DNA from: Betaproteobacteria bacterium
GTDB taxonomy: Bacteria > Pseudomonadota > Gammaproteobacteria > Burkholderiales > Rhodocyclaceae
Assembly: GCA_009782565.1 (NCBI GenBank)
Contig: WRIU01000004.1
Span: 1 to 64,000, forward strand
DNA length: 64,000 nucleotides
Reading direction: 5' to 3'
Position 1 is the first letter of the stretch, and each line of letters starts with the position of its first letter. A model generated the notes under the pieces. That model made no database searches. It was not told the origin of the DNA and saw nothing but the letters and a program-made list of their open reading frames with translations. Positions 53,294 through 64,000 of this stretch are shown here, in pieces. The position numbers and the translations under genes were made by a program.

Positions 53294-55443
53294 CGTTGCT
53301 TTTCGCGCCGCACGATTTCGGAAGAAGAACCGTCTCGAAGAAGGCCGATCATGTCGCAGAGGATGTGTGCGCCCTCTTCGAGAAGGACATCGCGCGCGGC
53401 CTTGCGCGCTTTTTCGGTGGCAAGCTCATTGGAAAGGCTGCGTTCATTGGCGAGCAGCCCATCGTCGCCCACTTCTCCGTCGGTAAACTCTTCGCCGCCG
53501 CCGGACGGCTCGGCGTTCTTGCCGCGCGCCTTGGCGCGCGCTTCCATGCGGTCGCGTTCGGTGCGCCGTATGCTTTCCTTGAGAGAAATGGCCTTTGCTT
53601 CGCGCAAGACTTTCAATTCTGCGGCTTTTTCCTTGAATTGGAGAAAGTCCTTATCTTGCGTAGTACGTTGTTCGTGGCGCAGAGCCAGCGTGGGAACCAG
53701 GGAGGCAATGTTGCCCGCGCTCCGGAATTCGACAGGGGCGATGCGCGTCCAGGGCAGGGCATTGTCGTAGGCCGATTCACCAAAGTTTTTGGAGTCGATG
53801 AGCGAGGGCAGGATGATGTCGGGTTTGACGCCGCGTAATTGGGTCGTGCCGCCGGAGACGCGGAAGAACTGGGCGACGGTCATCTTGAGTTCGCCGTAAC
53901 GGCGCTGCGGGGCGCGTTCCAATTCGTCAAGGTCGATCAGGGTTTGTACCGTGCCCTTGCCGAAGCTGTTTTCGCCGATCACGACGCCTCGGCCATAGTC
54001 CTGTATGGCGGCGGCAAAGATTTCGGAGGCGGATGCGGAGGCGCGGTTGATAAGCACGCCGAGCGGCCCTTCCCAAGCCATGCCCGCCGTGGGGACGCGC
54101 TCGACGCGGGTTTGCCCGTGAGAATTTTGCTGGATAACGACAGGGCCGCTGCCGATGAAAAGCCCGGTGAGCGAAACGGCTTCGTCGAGCGAACCGCCCG
54201 CGTTGTCGCGCAGGTCGATGAGCAGGCCATCGATCTTGTCGCGCTTGAATTCCGCAATGATCCGGGTAACGTCGCGGGTGGCGCTACGGAATTGCGCCGG
54301 GGCTTTGCGGCGCGCTTCGGTATCCTGGTAAAAACTGGGCAGTTTGATGATGCCGATTTTCCGGAGTTGCCCATTGTCACGAATCTCGCGTATTGAACCC
54401 GAAGCAGCTTGGTTTTCAAGGCGGACGGTGTCTCGCACGAGCGCGACGCGGCGGTGTGCGCCATCGGCCAAGGCATCGGCGGGCAGGATATCGAGCACGA
54501 CGATGGAATTGTGCTTGCCCCGGATGAGCGGGACGACTTCATCGACCTGCCAGCCGGTAACGTCGACCATAGGGGTTTTTTCACCCTGTGCAACGCCGAC
54601 GATGCGGTCGCCGACGTTGATCTTGCCCGAACGTAGCGCGGGGCCGCCGGGGATGAGTTCGCGCACGATGACGTAATCGTTGCGTTCCTGAAGTACCGCA
54701 CCGATGCCGACCAGCGACAGTTTCATCGAGATGGCGAAGTCTTCCGCTGCGCGCGGCCCGAGGTAGTTGGTGTGCGGCTCCAGCGCCCCTGCCCAGGCGT
54801 TCATGAAGACCTGGAATACGTCGTCGCTGTTGAGTTTGACGGAGCGATCCAGCGCGTGCTTGTATCGCTTGTCGAGCGTACGGCGGATGGTATTGTCGTC
54901 ATTTCCGGCCAAGCGTAGGCGCAACCACTCATTTTTGATCCGCTTGCGCCATATTTCGCGCAACTCGTCGTCGGAAGCAACCCAAGGCGCTTCGCTGCGA
55001 TCCGGCGCGAAACTCTCATCCGCAGTGAAGTCAAACTTGTTGATGAGCAATTCCTGCACGATGCGCCGTACTTTTTTGACGCGCTCGGTATATCGGTCGA
55101 ATATGAGAAAAGGTGCTTCGAGTTGACCTTCGAGGATGGCGTTATCAAGCGTGGAGCGCGCGTAAGAAAAATCTCGGATGTCGGATTGCAGGAAAAACAG
55201 GCGGGCGGGATCGAGCGCCTTCAGGTAACGGTCGAAAATTTGCACCGAGAGAGCCCTGTCGAGCGGTGGGGCTTGGTAGTGATAACTCGAAAGCAGGTGA
55301 ACAGAGGTGATGGCTGTCTCGGCGTGGGCTTGCGTGGGACGTGGCGATTCAGCAAGAGCCGGGGGCGCGAGAAGCAAGCTCGCCCCAAGAAACGTCAAAA
55401 AACAGTTCAACCAGTACAGGCGACAGCGCATCATATAAAGCAT
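53284..55443 (-). CDS. prc: Carboxy-terminal (tail-specific) processing protease Prc
   Basis: A 719-residue periplasmic S41 protease. The signal peptide ends near residue 31 (LLLAPPALA-ESP). An N-terminal domain (~40-230) is followed by PDZ (~245-320: IGAVLQERNDYVIVRELIPGGPALR), the S41 core (GLLIDLRDNAGGSLDEAVSLTGLF, catalytic Ser in ASASASEIFAAA and Lys in SFGKGTVQT), and a C-terminal DUF3340 domain. In E. coli Prc trims FtsI and degrades MepS with NlpI. The exact start is uncertain (ATG at 55443, 55434 or 55431; no clear ribosome site). The C-terminus may be altered by the junction with the engB remnant. Confidence 0.95.
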   Translation of the reverse strand: MLYMMRCRLYWLNCFLTFLGASLLLAPPALAESPRPTQAHAETAITSVHLLSSYHYQAPPLDRALSVQIFDRYLKALDPARLFFLQSDIRDFSYARSTLDNAILEGQLEAPFLIFDRYTERVKKVRRIVQELLINKFDFTADESFAPDRSEAPWVASDDELREIWRKRIKNEWLRLRLAGNDDNTIRRTLDKRYKHALDRSVKLNSDDVFQVFMNAWAGALEPHTNYLGPRAAEDFAISMKLSLVGIGAVLQERNDYVIVRELIPGGPALRSGKINVGDRIVGVAQGEKTPMVDVTGWQVDEVVPLIRGKHNSIVVLDILPADALADGAHRRVALVRDTVRLENQAASGSIREIRDNGQLRKIGIIKLPSFYQDTEARRKAPAQFRSATRDVTRIIAEFKRDKIDGLLIDLRDNAGGSLDEAVSLTGLFIGSGPVVIQQNSHGQTRVERVPTAGMAWEGPLGVLINRASASASEIFAAAIQDYGRGVVIGENSFGKGTVQTLIDLDELERAPQRRYGELKMTVAQFFRVSGGTTQLRGVKPDIILPSLIDSKNFGESAYDNALPWTRIAPVEFRSAGNIASLVPTLALRHEQRTTQDKDFLQFKEKAAELKVLREAKAISLKESIRRTERDRMEARAKARGKNAEPSGGGEEFTDGEVGDDGLLANERSLSNELATEKARKAARDVLLEEGAHILCDMIGLLRDGSSSEIVRREKQRQP

Positions 55444-55485
55444 GGAACGGGAACGATCCGTTGGTTATCCTAAAAAGGTGCACAC

Positions 55486-55522
55486 TCATGAACCGGGGCG
55501 CTTTGCGCGCCCCGGTTCATGA
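55486..55522 (-). terminator. Strong stem-loop downstream of nrdJ
   Basis: TCATGAACCGGGGCG (55486-55500) and its exact reverse complement (55508-55522) form a 15-bp stem with a seven-base loop, 48 bases after the nrdJ stop. On the minus strand it is followed about 10 bases later by CCTTTTTAGG. It probably terminates nrdJ ahead of prc. Confidence 0.7.
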
Positions 55523-55570
55523 AGGCAATCTCTTTGAGTATAACCGAATGCGGGCGATGCGGGTGTGGCT

Positions 55571-58441
55571 TTATCCACACGCCCCCACCGCGCCGCAGGC
55601 GGTGCAGAAGTCGCAGCCATCCTTGCGGATAACCGTGTGGTTGCCGCATTCCTTGCACGGCGCGCCATGCATGAGCCTGGGTTCACTGTCGACGCGCGGC
55701 GACTCCAGGATGCCCATCTCGGCAACCGGATAGCCGTTTTCGTCGAGTACGCCGAGCATGGCGTAGCGGTGGATGATGAGGCGGGCAATGTAGGCTACGG
55801 TGGATGGGAAAGTCTGCTGCTTGCGCGCGCCCGGTACGAAGGCCATGAAGTCGCCGAGCGGTTCGGGGTAATCGATGAGTTTCCTCAGTTTCATGCCGAT
55901 CCAGGCGGGGTCCATCACGCGCATATCGAGCGCCAGGATGCGGGTGAGACCGTCCAGCGCCCTTGGGTAGTTGCCGGAAAGCCAGGCCGAATAGGGGCGG
56001 GTCACGCCGTCGGGCAAGGTGATCTCCTTGAGGCCGAGCACGAAATCCTCACCCGTGGCCGGATTGTGGATGTCGACCGTCCAGGAAAGCGTGCCATCGG
56101 TTCCGGTTCTGGGTTCTTCCAGGCTGAACAGCGTATCGAGCACCGGGGTCGCCCCCTCGCGGGAGAATGTGCCGAGTTGTTCGCAATGGTAGTGCACGAC
56201 CTGAGCGAAGGCGGATACCGCGCCGGGGACGAGTTTTTTCTCGCCGTGAGGCGGAAAGGGCATTTCAAAGGACTTTTCGCCCACTGTGCGAGCCAGGGTG
56301 TCGAGCTTGAGCTTGAGCCAGGCATGGTCGTTGGCGCGCATGTCCATCGACAATGTCTTGGCAACTGCCCCCAGGCCGCGCGGCTGGTCGGCTCCGTTGA
56401 CCCAGACCTCGAACGGGAGCTTGCCGTTGAACATATCGAGCGCCACGTCGACTTCCCCGACAAAGAGGGCGAAACCGCCGGAAGGCGCGTCGATCATGTA
56501 CGTCCAGGCCGTGTTGCCGCCGGGCAGCACGGGACGCCCCGGCCAGCGCAGGCTGGCGAGTACCGGGGCGGGCAGGCTCTTGATCGAAAGCCGGCGGTTG
56601 GCGTCTGAAATGTCCACATCCTGCGGTTTTTTCTGGTTGCTGGCGGGGGCGACAGACAGAACCGGGGTCAGCACGCTGTTGGGGCGATAGGTGGCCAATC
56701 CCTTAAGGCCGGATTTCCAGGCCGAGAGATAGAGGTCTTCAAAATCCGAATACGGATAATCTTCCGGGACGTTGACCGTCTTGGAAATGGACGTATCGAC
56801 GTAGGGCGCAACGGCGGCCACCATGTCCTTGTGGGCGGCAGCGGAAATTTCCAGCGCAGTGATGAACCACGGCGGCAGATGATTGACATCACCGCCCAGG
56901 TGGCGGTAGAGCCGCCAGGCGTAGTCTTCAACGCTGTGTTCCCTGAAATCCCCGTCGATCGTGCGCTTCCTGCGCGTGTAGGTGTAGGAGAACGGCGGCT
57001 CGATGCCGTTGGAGGCGTTATCCGCGAATGCGAGGCTGATCGTGCCGGTAGGCGCGATGGACAGCAGGTGCGAATTGCGGATGCCGTGCTTGCGGATACG
57101 CTCTTTCAATGCAGGGGGCAGGCGTGACGTGAAATTGTTGCCGGAGAGGTACATATCCGCATTGAAGAGCGGGAACGCCCCGCGTTCGCGGGCTAGTTCC
57201 ACCGAGGCGGCGTAAGCGCGGTCGCGCAAGTATTCCGCGATTTCGCTCGCCTGCTCGCGTGCTTCCTCCGTGTCGTAACGCTTACGTAGCATGATGAGCG
57301 CATCGCCTAGTCCGGTGAAACCCAGGCCGATCCGGCGCTTGGAACGCGCTTCTTCCTGTTGCTGCTCCAGCGGCCAGTGCGTGGCATCGAGCACATTGTC
57401 GAGCATGCGGACGGCAACATCGACCACCTTGCCGAACCCGTTGAAATCGAAAGCCGCCTTTTCGGAAAACGGTTCCTGGACGAACAGCGTCAGGTTGATC
57501 GAACCCAGGCAGCAGCAGCCATATGGCGGCAGCGGCTGTTCGGCGCAAGGATTGGTGGCCTCGATGGTTTCGCAGTAATAGAGGTTGTTATCCTGGTTCA
57601 TACGATCCAGGAAAAGGATGCCCGGCTCGGCGTGGTCATAGGTCGAGCGCATGATCTGTGCCCACAGGTTGCGGGCTTCGATTTTGCGATAGACCCATAC
57701 CCCGTCGTCGAGCAGATATGCGCCTGCGGCCTGAATGTCCTCGCCCGGCTCGGCCTTGTGGACAAGTTCGACCGCCTCACCCGCTTCCACCGCGCGCATG
57801 AAGGCATCGGTAACGCCGATGGAAATATTGAAATTCGCCAGATCACCCTTGTCCTTGGCGTGGATGAACTCCTCAATGTCGGGATGGTCGCAGCGCAGCA
57901 CCCCCATCTGCGCGCCGCGCCGCGCGCCCGCCGATTCCACCGTTTCGCACGAACGGTCGAACACCCGCATGTACGACACCGGCCCCGAGGCGCTGGAGGC
58001 GGTTCCCCGCACCATCGCGCCCTTGGGGCGGACCGAAGAAAAATCGTAACCGACGCCGCCGCCGCGCCGCATGGTTTCCGCCGCTTGTGCGAGCGCGGTA
58101 TAGATGCCGGGCCGCCCGTCGACGGATTTGGTGACGGAATCACCCACCGGCTGCACGAAGCAGTTAATGAGCGTGGCCGCGAGCGCCGTTCCCGCCGCGC
58201 TGTTGATTCGCCCCGCAGGAACGAAACCCCGCTCCTGCGCTTCCAGAAAACGCGCTTCCCAGAGTGCGCGTTTATCCTCGGCTTCGACTGCGGCCAGCGC
58301 CCGCGCCACGCGCTGGCGCACCTCCTGCACGGTTTTTTCGTCCCCTTTCGCGTACTTCTCGATCAGGACTTCGGCGGAAATTTCCTGGGCAGCCAGGTTG
58401 TCGGCAGTCGGTTTGAGAGTGGTCTGGGATGTCGTACTCAT
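55571..58441 (-). CDS. nrdJ: Adenosylcobalamin-dependent ribonucleotide reductase (class II)
   Basis: A 956-residue class II RNR that makes deoxynucleotides without oxygen, using B12. The N-terminal ~60 residues precede the catalytic alpha/beta barrel, with [11 protein letters not shown] (reducible Cys), [14 protein letters not shown] (active-site NPCAEQ) and [16 protein letters not shown]. Two TSCPD domains follow (about 640-775 and 790-905), then a C-terminal zinc ribbon CKEC and CDFCTACG that delivers electrons. This is the long TSCPD-containing betaproteobacterial type. The ATG at 58441 starts [10 protein letters not shown]; an upstream ATG would add 15 unrelated residues. No cobalamin riboswitch was recognised upstream; 58498-58600 is markedly AT-rich. 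Confidence 0.96.
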   Translation of the reverse strand: MSTTSQTTLKPTADNLAAQEISAEVLIEKYAKGDEKTVQEVRQRVARALAAVEAEDKRALWEARFLEAQERGFVPAGRINSAAGTALAATLINCFVQPVGDSVTKSVDGRPGIYTALAQAAETMRRGGGVGYDFSSVRPKGAMVRGTASSASGPVSYMRVFDRSCETVESAGARRGAQMGVLRCDHPDIEEFIHAKDKGDLANFNISIGVTDAFMRAVEAGEAVELVHKAEPGEDIQAAGAYLLDDGVWVYRKIEARNLWAQIMRSTYDHAEPGILFLDRMNQDNNLYYCETIEATNPCAEQPLPPYGCCCLGSINLTLFVQEPFSEKAAFDFNGFGKVVDVAVRMLDNVLDATHWPLEQQQEEARSKRRIGLGFTGLGDALIMLRKRYDTEEAREQASEIAEYLRDRAYAASVELARERGAFPLFNADMYLSGNNFTSRLPPALKERIRKHGIRNSHLLSIAPTGTISLAFADNASNGIEPPFSYTYTRRKRTIDGDFREHSVEDYAWRLYRHLGGDVNHLPPWFITALEISAAAHKDMVAAVAPYVDTSISKTVNVPEDYPYSDFEDLYLSAWKSGLKGLATYRPNSVLTPVLSVAPASNQKKPQDVDISDANRRLSIKSLPAPVLASLRWPGRPVLPGGNTAWTYMIDAPSGGFALFVGEVDVALDMFNGKLPFEVWVNGADQPRGLGAVAKTLSMDMRANDHAWLKLKLDTLARTVGEKSFEMPFPPHGEKKLVPGAVSAFAQVVHYHCEQLGTFSREGATPVLDTLFSLEEPRTGTDGTLSWTVDIHNPATGEDFVLGLKEITLPDGVTRPYSAWLSGNYPRALDGLTRILALDMRVMDPAWIGMKLRKLIDYPEPLGDFMAFVPGARKQQTFPSTVAYIARLIIHRYAMLGVLDENGYPVAEMGILESPRVDSEPRLMHGAPCKECGNHTVIRKDGCDFCTACGAVGACG

Positions 58442-58586
58442 GGCTCTGAGGTTTCCCCGAAACAGTGTAGGCAGGGCATGAAGCATACCGCCATGCTACA
58501 AAATTTGCAAAAATATGATTTTCAAAATAAACAAACAGTTACGATTTTTTATTGTATGTCAAGAAAAATATTTCTACTAAATGTAG

Positions 58587-59483
<897 letters not shown>

Positions 59484-59487
59484 GCGC

Positions 59488-59659
59488 GGTAGGATGGGTA
59501 GAGCGAAGCGAAACCCATCATTTTTTGAGCAATCTTTTTCATCATGCTTACAGTCATTCCAAGTTCAATGTTGTCGCGAAAATTGCCGTTGCCATAAAAA
59601 TTTGCCGTTGCCATAAAAATGAAACGCGATGGGTTTCGCTGCGCTCTACCCATCCTACC
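59488..59659. repeat. REPIN-like element: two inverted REP palindromes around a ~107-base core
   Basis: The left arm (59488-59520) is GGTAGGATGGGTAGAGCGAA plus GCGAAACCCATCA. The right arm (59628-59659) is its reverse complement with one mismatch in 32. Each arm itself forms a GATGGGT/ACCCATC hairpin, the form of REP sequences mobilised by RAYT transposases. The core has a ~20-base tandem duplication (TTGCCGTTGCCATAAAAAT, 59582-59620). No RAYT gene is in the window. It fills most of the spacer before the MFS gene. Confidence 0.8.
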
Positions 59660-59769
59660 ACGCTGAAAATGACGGAAAACTTTGAAATTCACGACACCAA
59701 TGCCGATCAATCGCCGCAATTCCCTAAACCGTATCAAGGAGTCCCCTGCCGTAAGAAAGGGGTGACTCA

Positions 59770-60963
59770 ATGAAAACCTCTCCATACCGAATGCCCCCCG
59801 GCGTCTGGGTTCTCGGCTTTGTCAGCCTACTGATGGATATTTCCTCGGAGATGATCCACAGCCTGCTGCCGCTTTTCATGGTCACGGCGCTCGGTGCAAG
59901 CGCCCTCACCGTCGGTCTGATCGAAGGGCTTGCCGAAGCCACCGCGCTGATCGTCAAAATTTTTTCCGGCGTGCTGAGTGACTACCTGGGCAAGCGAAAA
60001 GGGCTGACGGTTTTCGGCTACGCGCTCGGTGCCTTGAGCAAACCCCTGTTTGCCCTCGCCCAGAGCACTGGACTCGTTTTGGGCGCGCGTCTGTTCGACC
60101 GGCTGGGCAAAGGCATCCGGGGAGCGCCGCGCGATGCCCTGCTGACCGATCTGACTCCTGCGCCCATCCGTGGCGCTGCGTTCGGCCTGCGCCAGTCACT
60201 CGACACCGTGGGCGCGCTCATCGGCCCACTGCTCGCCGCCCTCCTGATGCTGCTTTTGGCCAATGATTTCCGCGCCGTGTTCTGGTTTGCCGCCATTCCC
60301 GGCCTGGCGAGCGTAGCCCTGCTCGTTTTTTGTCTCCGGGAGCCCCCGCGCGCGCCCTCAGCCAAACGCGAAAATCCAATCCGGCGCGACAACCTGCGGA
60401 AGCTCAATGCCTCCTACTGGCGGGTCGTCAGCATCGGCGCAATCTTCACGCTGGCCCGCTTCAGCGAAGCCTTTCTTGTGCTACGCGCCCTGCAATGCGG
60501 CATATCGCTCACTCTCGTCCCGCTGGTCATGGCCGCAATGAGCCTTGTCTACGCGCTCTCGGCCTGGCCCTTCGGCAAGCTCTCCGACCGCATGAGCCAT
60601 CGGCGGCTGCTTGCGCTCGGCCTGATCGTGCTGATTGCCGCCGACCTGGTGCTCGCGTCCTATGAACATTGGGGTATCGTGCTGGCCGGAGTCGCGCTCT
60701 GGGGCATGCACATGGGCATCACACAGGGATTGCTGTCGGCGATGGTAGCAAAAACCGCGCCGGCGGAACTTCGCGGCACAGCCTTCGGCCTCTTCAACGT
60801 CGTCAGCGGCATCGCCATGCTGCTCGCCAGCCTTGCCGCCGGTTTTCTGTGGGATCGTTTAGGCGCGCCAACCACCTTTCTTGCCGGAGCCTTCTTCTGC
60901 GTCATGGCTCTGATCGCCCTCATGCGCCATCCGGAAACGGAAACTGAACTTCTCCGCCCGTGA
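59770..60963 (+). CDS. MFS transporter
   Basis: A 397-residue, 12-TM major facilitator. Loop 2-3 has GVLSDYLGKRKGLTVFGYALG and the segment before TM5 has RLGKGIRGAPRDALLTD, a signature of a widespread MFS subgroup often annotated as a multidrug or fosmidomycin-like exporter. The opening PPGVWVLGFVSLLMDISSEMIHSLLPLF is typical of it. The central loop (~205-225) is short and basic. Substrate unknown. It lies downstream of the REPIN-like element and upstream of alr (84 bases). Confidence 0.9.
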   Translation: MKTSPYRMPPGVWVLGFVSLLMDISSEMIHSLLPLFMVTALGASALTVGLIEGLAEATALIVKIFSGVLSDYLGKRKGLTVFGYALGALSKPLFALAQSTGLVLGARLFDRLGKGIRGAPRDALLTDLTPAPIRGAAFGLRQSLDTVGALIGPLLAALLMLLLANDFRAVFWFAAIPGLASVALLVFCLREPPRAPSAKRENPIRRDNLRKLNASYWRVVSIGAIFTLARFSEAFLVLRALQCGISLTLVPLVMAAMSLVYALSAWPFGKLSDRMSHRRLLALGLIVLIAADLVLASYEHWGIVLAGVALWGMHMGITQGLLSAMVAKTAPAELRGTAFGLFNVVSGIAMLLASLAAGFLWDRLGAPTTFLAGAFFCVMALIALMRHPETETELLRP

Positions 60964-61047
60964 GACATCCTCAATTGCGGCATACTCTTAAACTAGTGCA
61001 CCATTGCGGCCGTTCCCAAGCTCCCCTCCTCTCACGGCAATCTTTCC

Positions 61048-62115
61048 ATGCGTCCTACCCGCGCCCTGATCGACCTCGACGCCCTGCGCCATAACTACCA
61101 CATCGCCCAGCAGCGCCACGGCGGGCACCTCTTTGCCGTAGTCAAAGCCAACGCCTACGGCCACGGCGCGCTTGCCTGCGCGCAAACCCTGTCCTGGGAT
61201 GCCGATGGCTACGCGGTTGCCTTTCTTGAAGAGGCGCTCGCCCTGCGCGGTTCTGGAATCAAGCAGCCCATCCTGTTGCTTGAAGGCATATTCGACCCCA
61301 CCGAATTGTTTGAGGCCGCCCGTCACGGATTCTGGCCCGTGATCCATCATCCCGCCCAGATCGAAATGATCGTGAAAACCGACTTGCCCGCGCCGCTCCG
61401 GGTCTGGCTCAAGATCAACAGCGGCATGAACCGCGCCGGATTCCCGCTTGGCGATACGCGACGGGTCTGGCGGCAACTCATGGTCAGCGGCAAGGTGGAA
61501 GAATGCGGCCTCATGACCCATTTCGCACGCGCCGACGAACCGGAGTGCGATGCCACCACCCAACAAATCCACGCCTTCGACAAAGCCACGCGGGGGCTAC
61601 CCGGCGCGCGCAGCCTTGCCAATTCCGCCGCCATCCTCGCCTGGCCGGATGCCTGCCGCGACTGGGCGCGCCCCGGCATCATGCTTTACGGCGCAGACCC
61701 CATACCGGGCGAAGGCAACGGCCTGTGCCCGGTCATGACGCTGGAGAGCCGGATCATCGCCGTGCGCGACCTCCCGGCTGGAGAGCCGCTCGGCTACGGC
61801 GCAAGGTTCATCGCCCCGCGCCCCACCCGCGTCGGGCTGGTAGCGATAGGCTACGCCGACGGCTACCCGCGCTCCGCCCCCGATGGCGTGCCCGTGGCCG
61901 TCGACAACAAACTCACCTCCCTGATCGGGCGCGTATCAATGGACATGCTCACCGTCGATCTCACCGACCTCCCGGAAGCGGGCATCGGCAGCATCGTCGA
62001 GCTATGGGGCAAACAGGTCTCCGTCAATCAGGTCGCCCAGTCCGCCGGAACCATTGCCTACGAACTGCTGTGTAACGTGAAACGGGTTCCATTCATCTGG
62101 AACAAAAGCGATTGA
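61048..62115 (+). CDS. alr: Alanine racemase
   Basis: A 355-residue PLP enzyme converting L- to D-alanine for peptidoglycan. The PLP lysine is Lys33 in VVKANAYGHG. The second catalytic residue, Tyr, is in GYGARF near residue 253. GRVSMDMLTVDL is the expected motif of the C-terminal beta domain. RPTRALIDLDALRHNY opens the TIM barrel. Length is standard. Whether it is the anabolic (alr) or catabolic (dadX) form cannot be decided; no dadA is nearby. Confidence 0.97.
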   Translation: MRPTRALIDLDALRHNYHIAQQRHGGHLFAVVKANAYGHGALACAQTLSWDADGYAVAFLEEALALRGSGIKQPILLLEGIFDPTELFEAARHGFWPVIHHPAQIEMIVKTDLPAPLRVWLKINSGMNRAGFPLGDTRRVWRQLMVSGKVEECGLMTHFARADEPECDATTQQIHAFDKATRGLPGARSLANSAAILAWPDACRDWARPGIMLYGADPIPGEGNGLCPVMTLESRIIAVRDLPAGEPLGYGARFIAPRPTRVGLVAIGYADGYPRSAPDGVPVAVDNKLTSLIGRVSMDMLTVDLTDLPEAGIGSIVELWGKQVSVNQVAQSAGTIAYELLCNVKRVPFIWNKSD

Positions 62116-62140
62116 GCATATCGCCTATGCCGTAAGCCGT

Positions 62141-62332
62141 TCAGTGTGCAATGTCGTAGTAATACGGATTCACCGGCACATGCGCGGCCTCGAAGCGGCG
62201 GGTTGCCTCAAGGTCTTGCGGACGATCCCACCACAGAGCCTGACCCGTCTTTTGCACCTCGCTTTCCTTGGGATGCTTTTCCAGCCACTCGCGCATGAAG
62301 AGCGTGAATTCGGACTCATAGGGCTTGGCCAT
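62141..62332 (-). CDS. DUF3460 family small protein
   Basis: A 63-residue soluble protein, MAKPYESEFTLFMREWLEKH onward, ending VNPYYYDIAH. It matches DUF3460, a short family confined mainly to Betaproteobacteria; function unknown. An AAGGAA site precedes the ATG. It is convergent with alr, 25 bases apart. Confidence 0.9.
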   Translation of the reverse strand: MAKPYESEFTLFMREWLEKHPKESEVQKTGQALWWDRPQDLEATRRFEAAHVPVNPYYYDIAH

Positions 62333-62504
62333 GGCGAGATTCCTTTCAAAGTGGAAACGTCAGACAGGAGCCGATACTACCACCACTGCCACGCTCGATA
62401 GCATACCCTCAGGTTTTGTAACGCTTTGTAGAAAATGCGTATGAGCATCAAATTGCGTCTATAGTTATATCAGTCCCCATCAATGAACGATCACAGGACG
62501 CAAA

Positions 62505-62906
62505 ATGAGAACGCACCATCGCATTCCCGCCTGGGTTTTGGCGCTACCGCTTTGTCTGCTACTGTCCGCCTGCGTTTCATGCGGCGGCTATGATGAGAAT
62601 GGGGAGAGGGTCGATTGCAGGGGAGATGCCGGAAGAACGGCTTCCTATCCCTATTACCCCTATTATCACTACTATTACGGCTATCCCTTCTATCCTCTCT
62701 ATTCCTATTATCCCTTCTATTCCTATTATCCATATAACTATTGGATGTATTCAGAGTACAGAGGCATACCCTATCGCCCACCACAATATCGGAACAACCC
62801 GCGCGCACGAAACAGCCCCCACTTGGCCCCAGATAGAAACAGAGGCTACGGGCGAAATACGATGCGCGGTGGTGGCAGAGGCGGTGGCGGTCATCGAAGG
62901 CGTTGA
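62505..62906 (+). CDS. Tyrosine-rich repeat lipoprotein
   Basis: A 133-residue protein. The signal peptide ends in the lipobox LLSAC (Cys23), so it should be lipidated. Residues ~48-85 are a Tyr/Pro/Phe run of imperfect YPYY, YPFY and YYPF units. The C-terminal third is basic and Gly/Arg-rich (RGGGRGGGGHRRR). AGGA precedes the ATG. No family was recognised. Low-complexity Tyr/Gly/Arg tails suggest binding to polymers or cell-wall glycans; that is speculation. It is convergent with polA, 31 bases apart. Confidence 0.75.
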   Translation: MRTHHRIPAWVLALPLCLLLSACVSCGGYDENGERVDCRGDAGRTASYPYYPYYHYYYGYPFYPLYSYYPFYSYYPYNYWMYSEYRGIPYRPPQYRNNPRARNSPHLAPDRNRGYGRNTMRGGGRGGGGHRRR

Positions 62907-62937
62907 TCGCCAACGATGTTGGTGTAATGACTTAAGC

Positions 62938-64000
62938 TCAGTGCGCCTCGTCCCAATTGGCTCCCGCCCCTACATCGACCCGCAGCGGGACGGCGAGATC
63001 AGCGACGTTTTCCATCAGCCTGGGAAGTTCCGCGCGAACGGTGTCGATTTCCCCATCGGGGACTTCGAGCACCAGTTCATCGTGCACCTGTAGCACCAGC
63101 CGGGACTGGAGGCTTGAGTCGGCCAGCCAACGATCAACGGCTATCATTGCTTTTTTGATGAGGTCAGCAGCGGTTCCCTGCATGGGGGCATTGATCGCGG
63201 CACGTTCCGCCGCTTGACGGCGGACGAACTGGCGGGCGTGGATGTCCGGCAGGCGGAGCCGACGCCCAAAGACGGTTTCGACGCAGCCCTGTTCGCGCGC
63301 CAGCGCCTTCACCCGTTCCATGTAGGCGGCGACCCCCGGATAACGCGCGAAATAACGGTCGATCCAGCCTTGTGCCGCGCCGCGCTCGATGCCGAGCGCC
63401 TTGGCAAGCCCGTGCGCGCTCATGCCGTAGATGAGGCCGAAATTGATGACTTTAGCGTAGCGGCGCTGTTCGGAAGCAACCGCCTCGGGCGCGATACCGA
63501 ACACTTCGGCAGCAGTTGCGCGATGAATGTCTTCGCTATGCGCGAAGGCATCGAGCAACCGGGCGTCACCGGAGAGGTGCGCCATGATGCGTAGCTCAAT
63601 TTGCGAATAATCCGCCGAAACGATCTGGCAGCCGCGCGGCGCGATGAAAGCAGCGCGGATGCGGCGGCCTTCTGCCGTCCGTGCAGGGATGTTTTGCAGG
63701 TTGGGATCGGAACTGGCAAGCCGCCCGGTGATAGCGGTCGCCTGGGAAAAACTGGTATGAACCCTGCCCGTCGCCGGATTGACCATGCGCGGCAGCTTGT
63801 CGGTGTAAGTGCCTTTCAGCTTTGAAAGGCTACGGTATTCGAGCAGCAGCTTAGGGAGTGGGTAATCTTCAGCAAGCTCGCTCAAGACATCTTCGTCGGT
63901 CGAAGGCTGGCCGGTCGCGGTTTTCTTGCGTACCGGCAAGCCAAGGCGGCCAAAGAGAATTTCGCCGAGTTGCTTGGGGGAACCAAGGTTGAACGCCTCC
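62938..64000 (-). CDS. polA: DNA polymerase I, C-terminal part (gene continues beyond the window)
   Basis: About 353 C-terminal residues are visible, in frame to the window edge ([20 protein letters not shown] at the cut). They form the family A polymerase domain: motif A DYSQIELR, motif [20 protein letters not shown] (O helix), and motif [11 protein letters not shown]. The 3'-5' and 5'-3' exonuclease domains would lie further right. It replaces RNA primers and fills repair gaps. Confidence 0.97.
   Translation of the reverse strand, partial: EAFNLGSPKQLGEILFGRLGLPVRKKTATGQPSTDEDVLSELAEDYPLPKLLLEYRSLSKLKGTYTDKLPRMVNPATGRVHTSFSQATAITGRLASSDPNLQNIPARTAEGRRIRAAFIAPRGCQIVSADYSQIELRIMAHLSGDARLLDAFAHSEDIHRATAAEVFGIAPEAVASEQRRYAKVINFGLIYGMSAHGLAKALGIERGAAQGWIDRYFARYPGVAAYMERVKALAREQGCVETVFGRRLRLPDIHARQFVRRQAAERAAINAPMQGTAADLIKKAMIAVDRWLADSSLQSRLVLQVHDELVLEVPDGEIDTVRAELPRLMENVADLAVPLRVDVGAGANWDEAH

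Noticed and set aside
62590-63093. 167-codon plus-strand frame overlapping the Tyr-rich lipoprotein and polA
   Set aside because: Ile/Pro repeat artefact of the Tyr-codon repeats in another frame; no ribosome site.

Overview
The window comes from a betaproteobacterial chromosome, most likely Rhodocyclales or a close relative; this is an inference from gene content and order. The supporting markers are fmdB-DUF502-aspS, glyQ-glyS-gmhB-plsC, pilB-pilC-pilD, a DUF3460 protein, a DUF3240 protein inside a heavy-metal RND operon, and a B12-dependent class II ribonucleotide reductase. Most of the sequence is GC-rich, densely packed housekeeping DNA. The first ~4.2 kb is visibly AT-richer and is accessory DNA.

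Layout. 1-4430: island end, with a membrane protein overlapping a DUF6402-like protein, a small XRE regulator, a ~400-base hairpin-rich non-coding stretch, a tRNA-Phe 3' fragment, a small exported acidic protein, a second tRNA 3' fragment in inverted orientation, and an intact tRNA-Thr. No integrase gene is seen. 4.5-11 kb: pmbA and darP (divergent), aroG, a SpoIIAA-like protein, and a two-component system divergent from a Spy/CpxP-like gene. 11-24.7 kb: clpS-clpA, a cold-shock gene, fmdB-DUF502-aspS, pilBCD, a CcsA-like protein, ffh, an EI24 protein and gloA. 24.7-28.5 kb: a TPR protein, yciB and a PpiC-type lipoprotein foldase. 28.9-34.9 kb: a complete heavy-metal RND efflux operon. 34.9-40 kb: a higBA-type toxin-antitoxin pair next to glyQ-glyS-gmhB-plsC. 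40.2-49.5 kb: alpha-2-macroglobulin, YiiX-like peptidase and PBP1C genes. 50.2-64 kb: valS, an engB remnant, prc, nrdJ, an SDR enzyme, an MFS transporter, alr, a DUF3460 gene, a Tyr-rich lipoprotein and the 3' part of polA.

How the genes work together. clpS/clpA make the unfoldase and N-degron adaptor of ClpAP. pilB/C/D supply the motor, platform and prepilin peptidase of type IV pili. The adaptor-pump-DUF3240-outer membrane genes overlap at their ends and form one export machine. glyQ/glyS make glycyl-tRNA synthetase; gmhB and plsC serve LPS heptose and phospholipid synthesis. The 2069-aa macroglobulin, the permuted papain-like lipoprotein and PBP1C form an envelope cluster, plausibly protease defence coupled to wall repair.

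Non-coding DNA includes one intact tRNA, two tRNA 3' fragments acting as probable attachment-site scars, palindromic intergenic repeats at 14.3, 26.7 and 28.6 kb, a REPIN-like element at 59.5 kb, and several strong stem-loops. No CRISPR array, rRNA or intact insertion sequence was seen. The best candidates for something undescribed are the overlapping membrane/DUF6402-like pair with its neighbouring hairpin-rich DNA, and the two inverted tRNA-end modules that bracket a small cargo gene.
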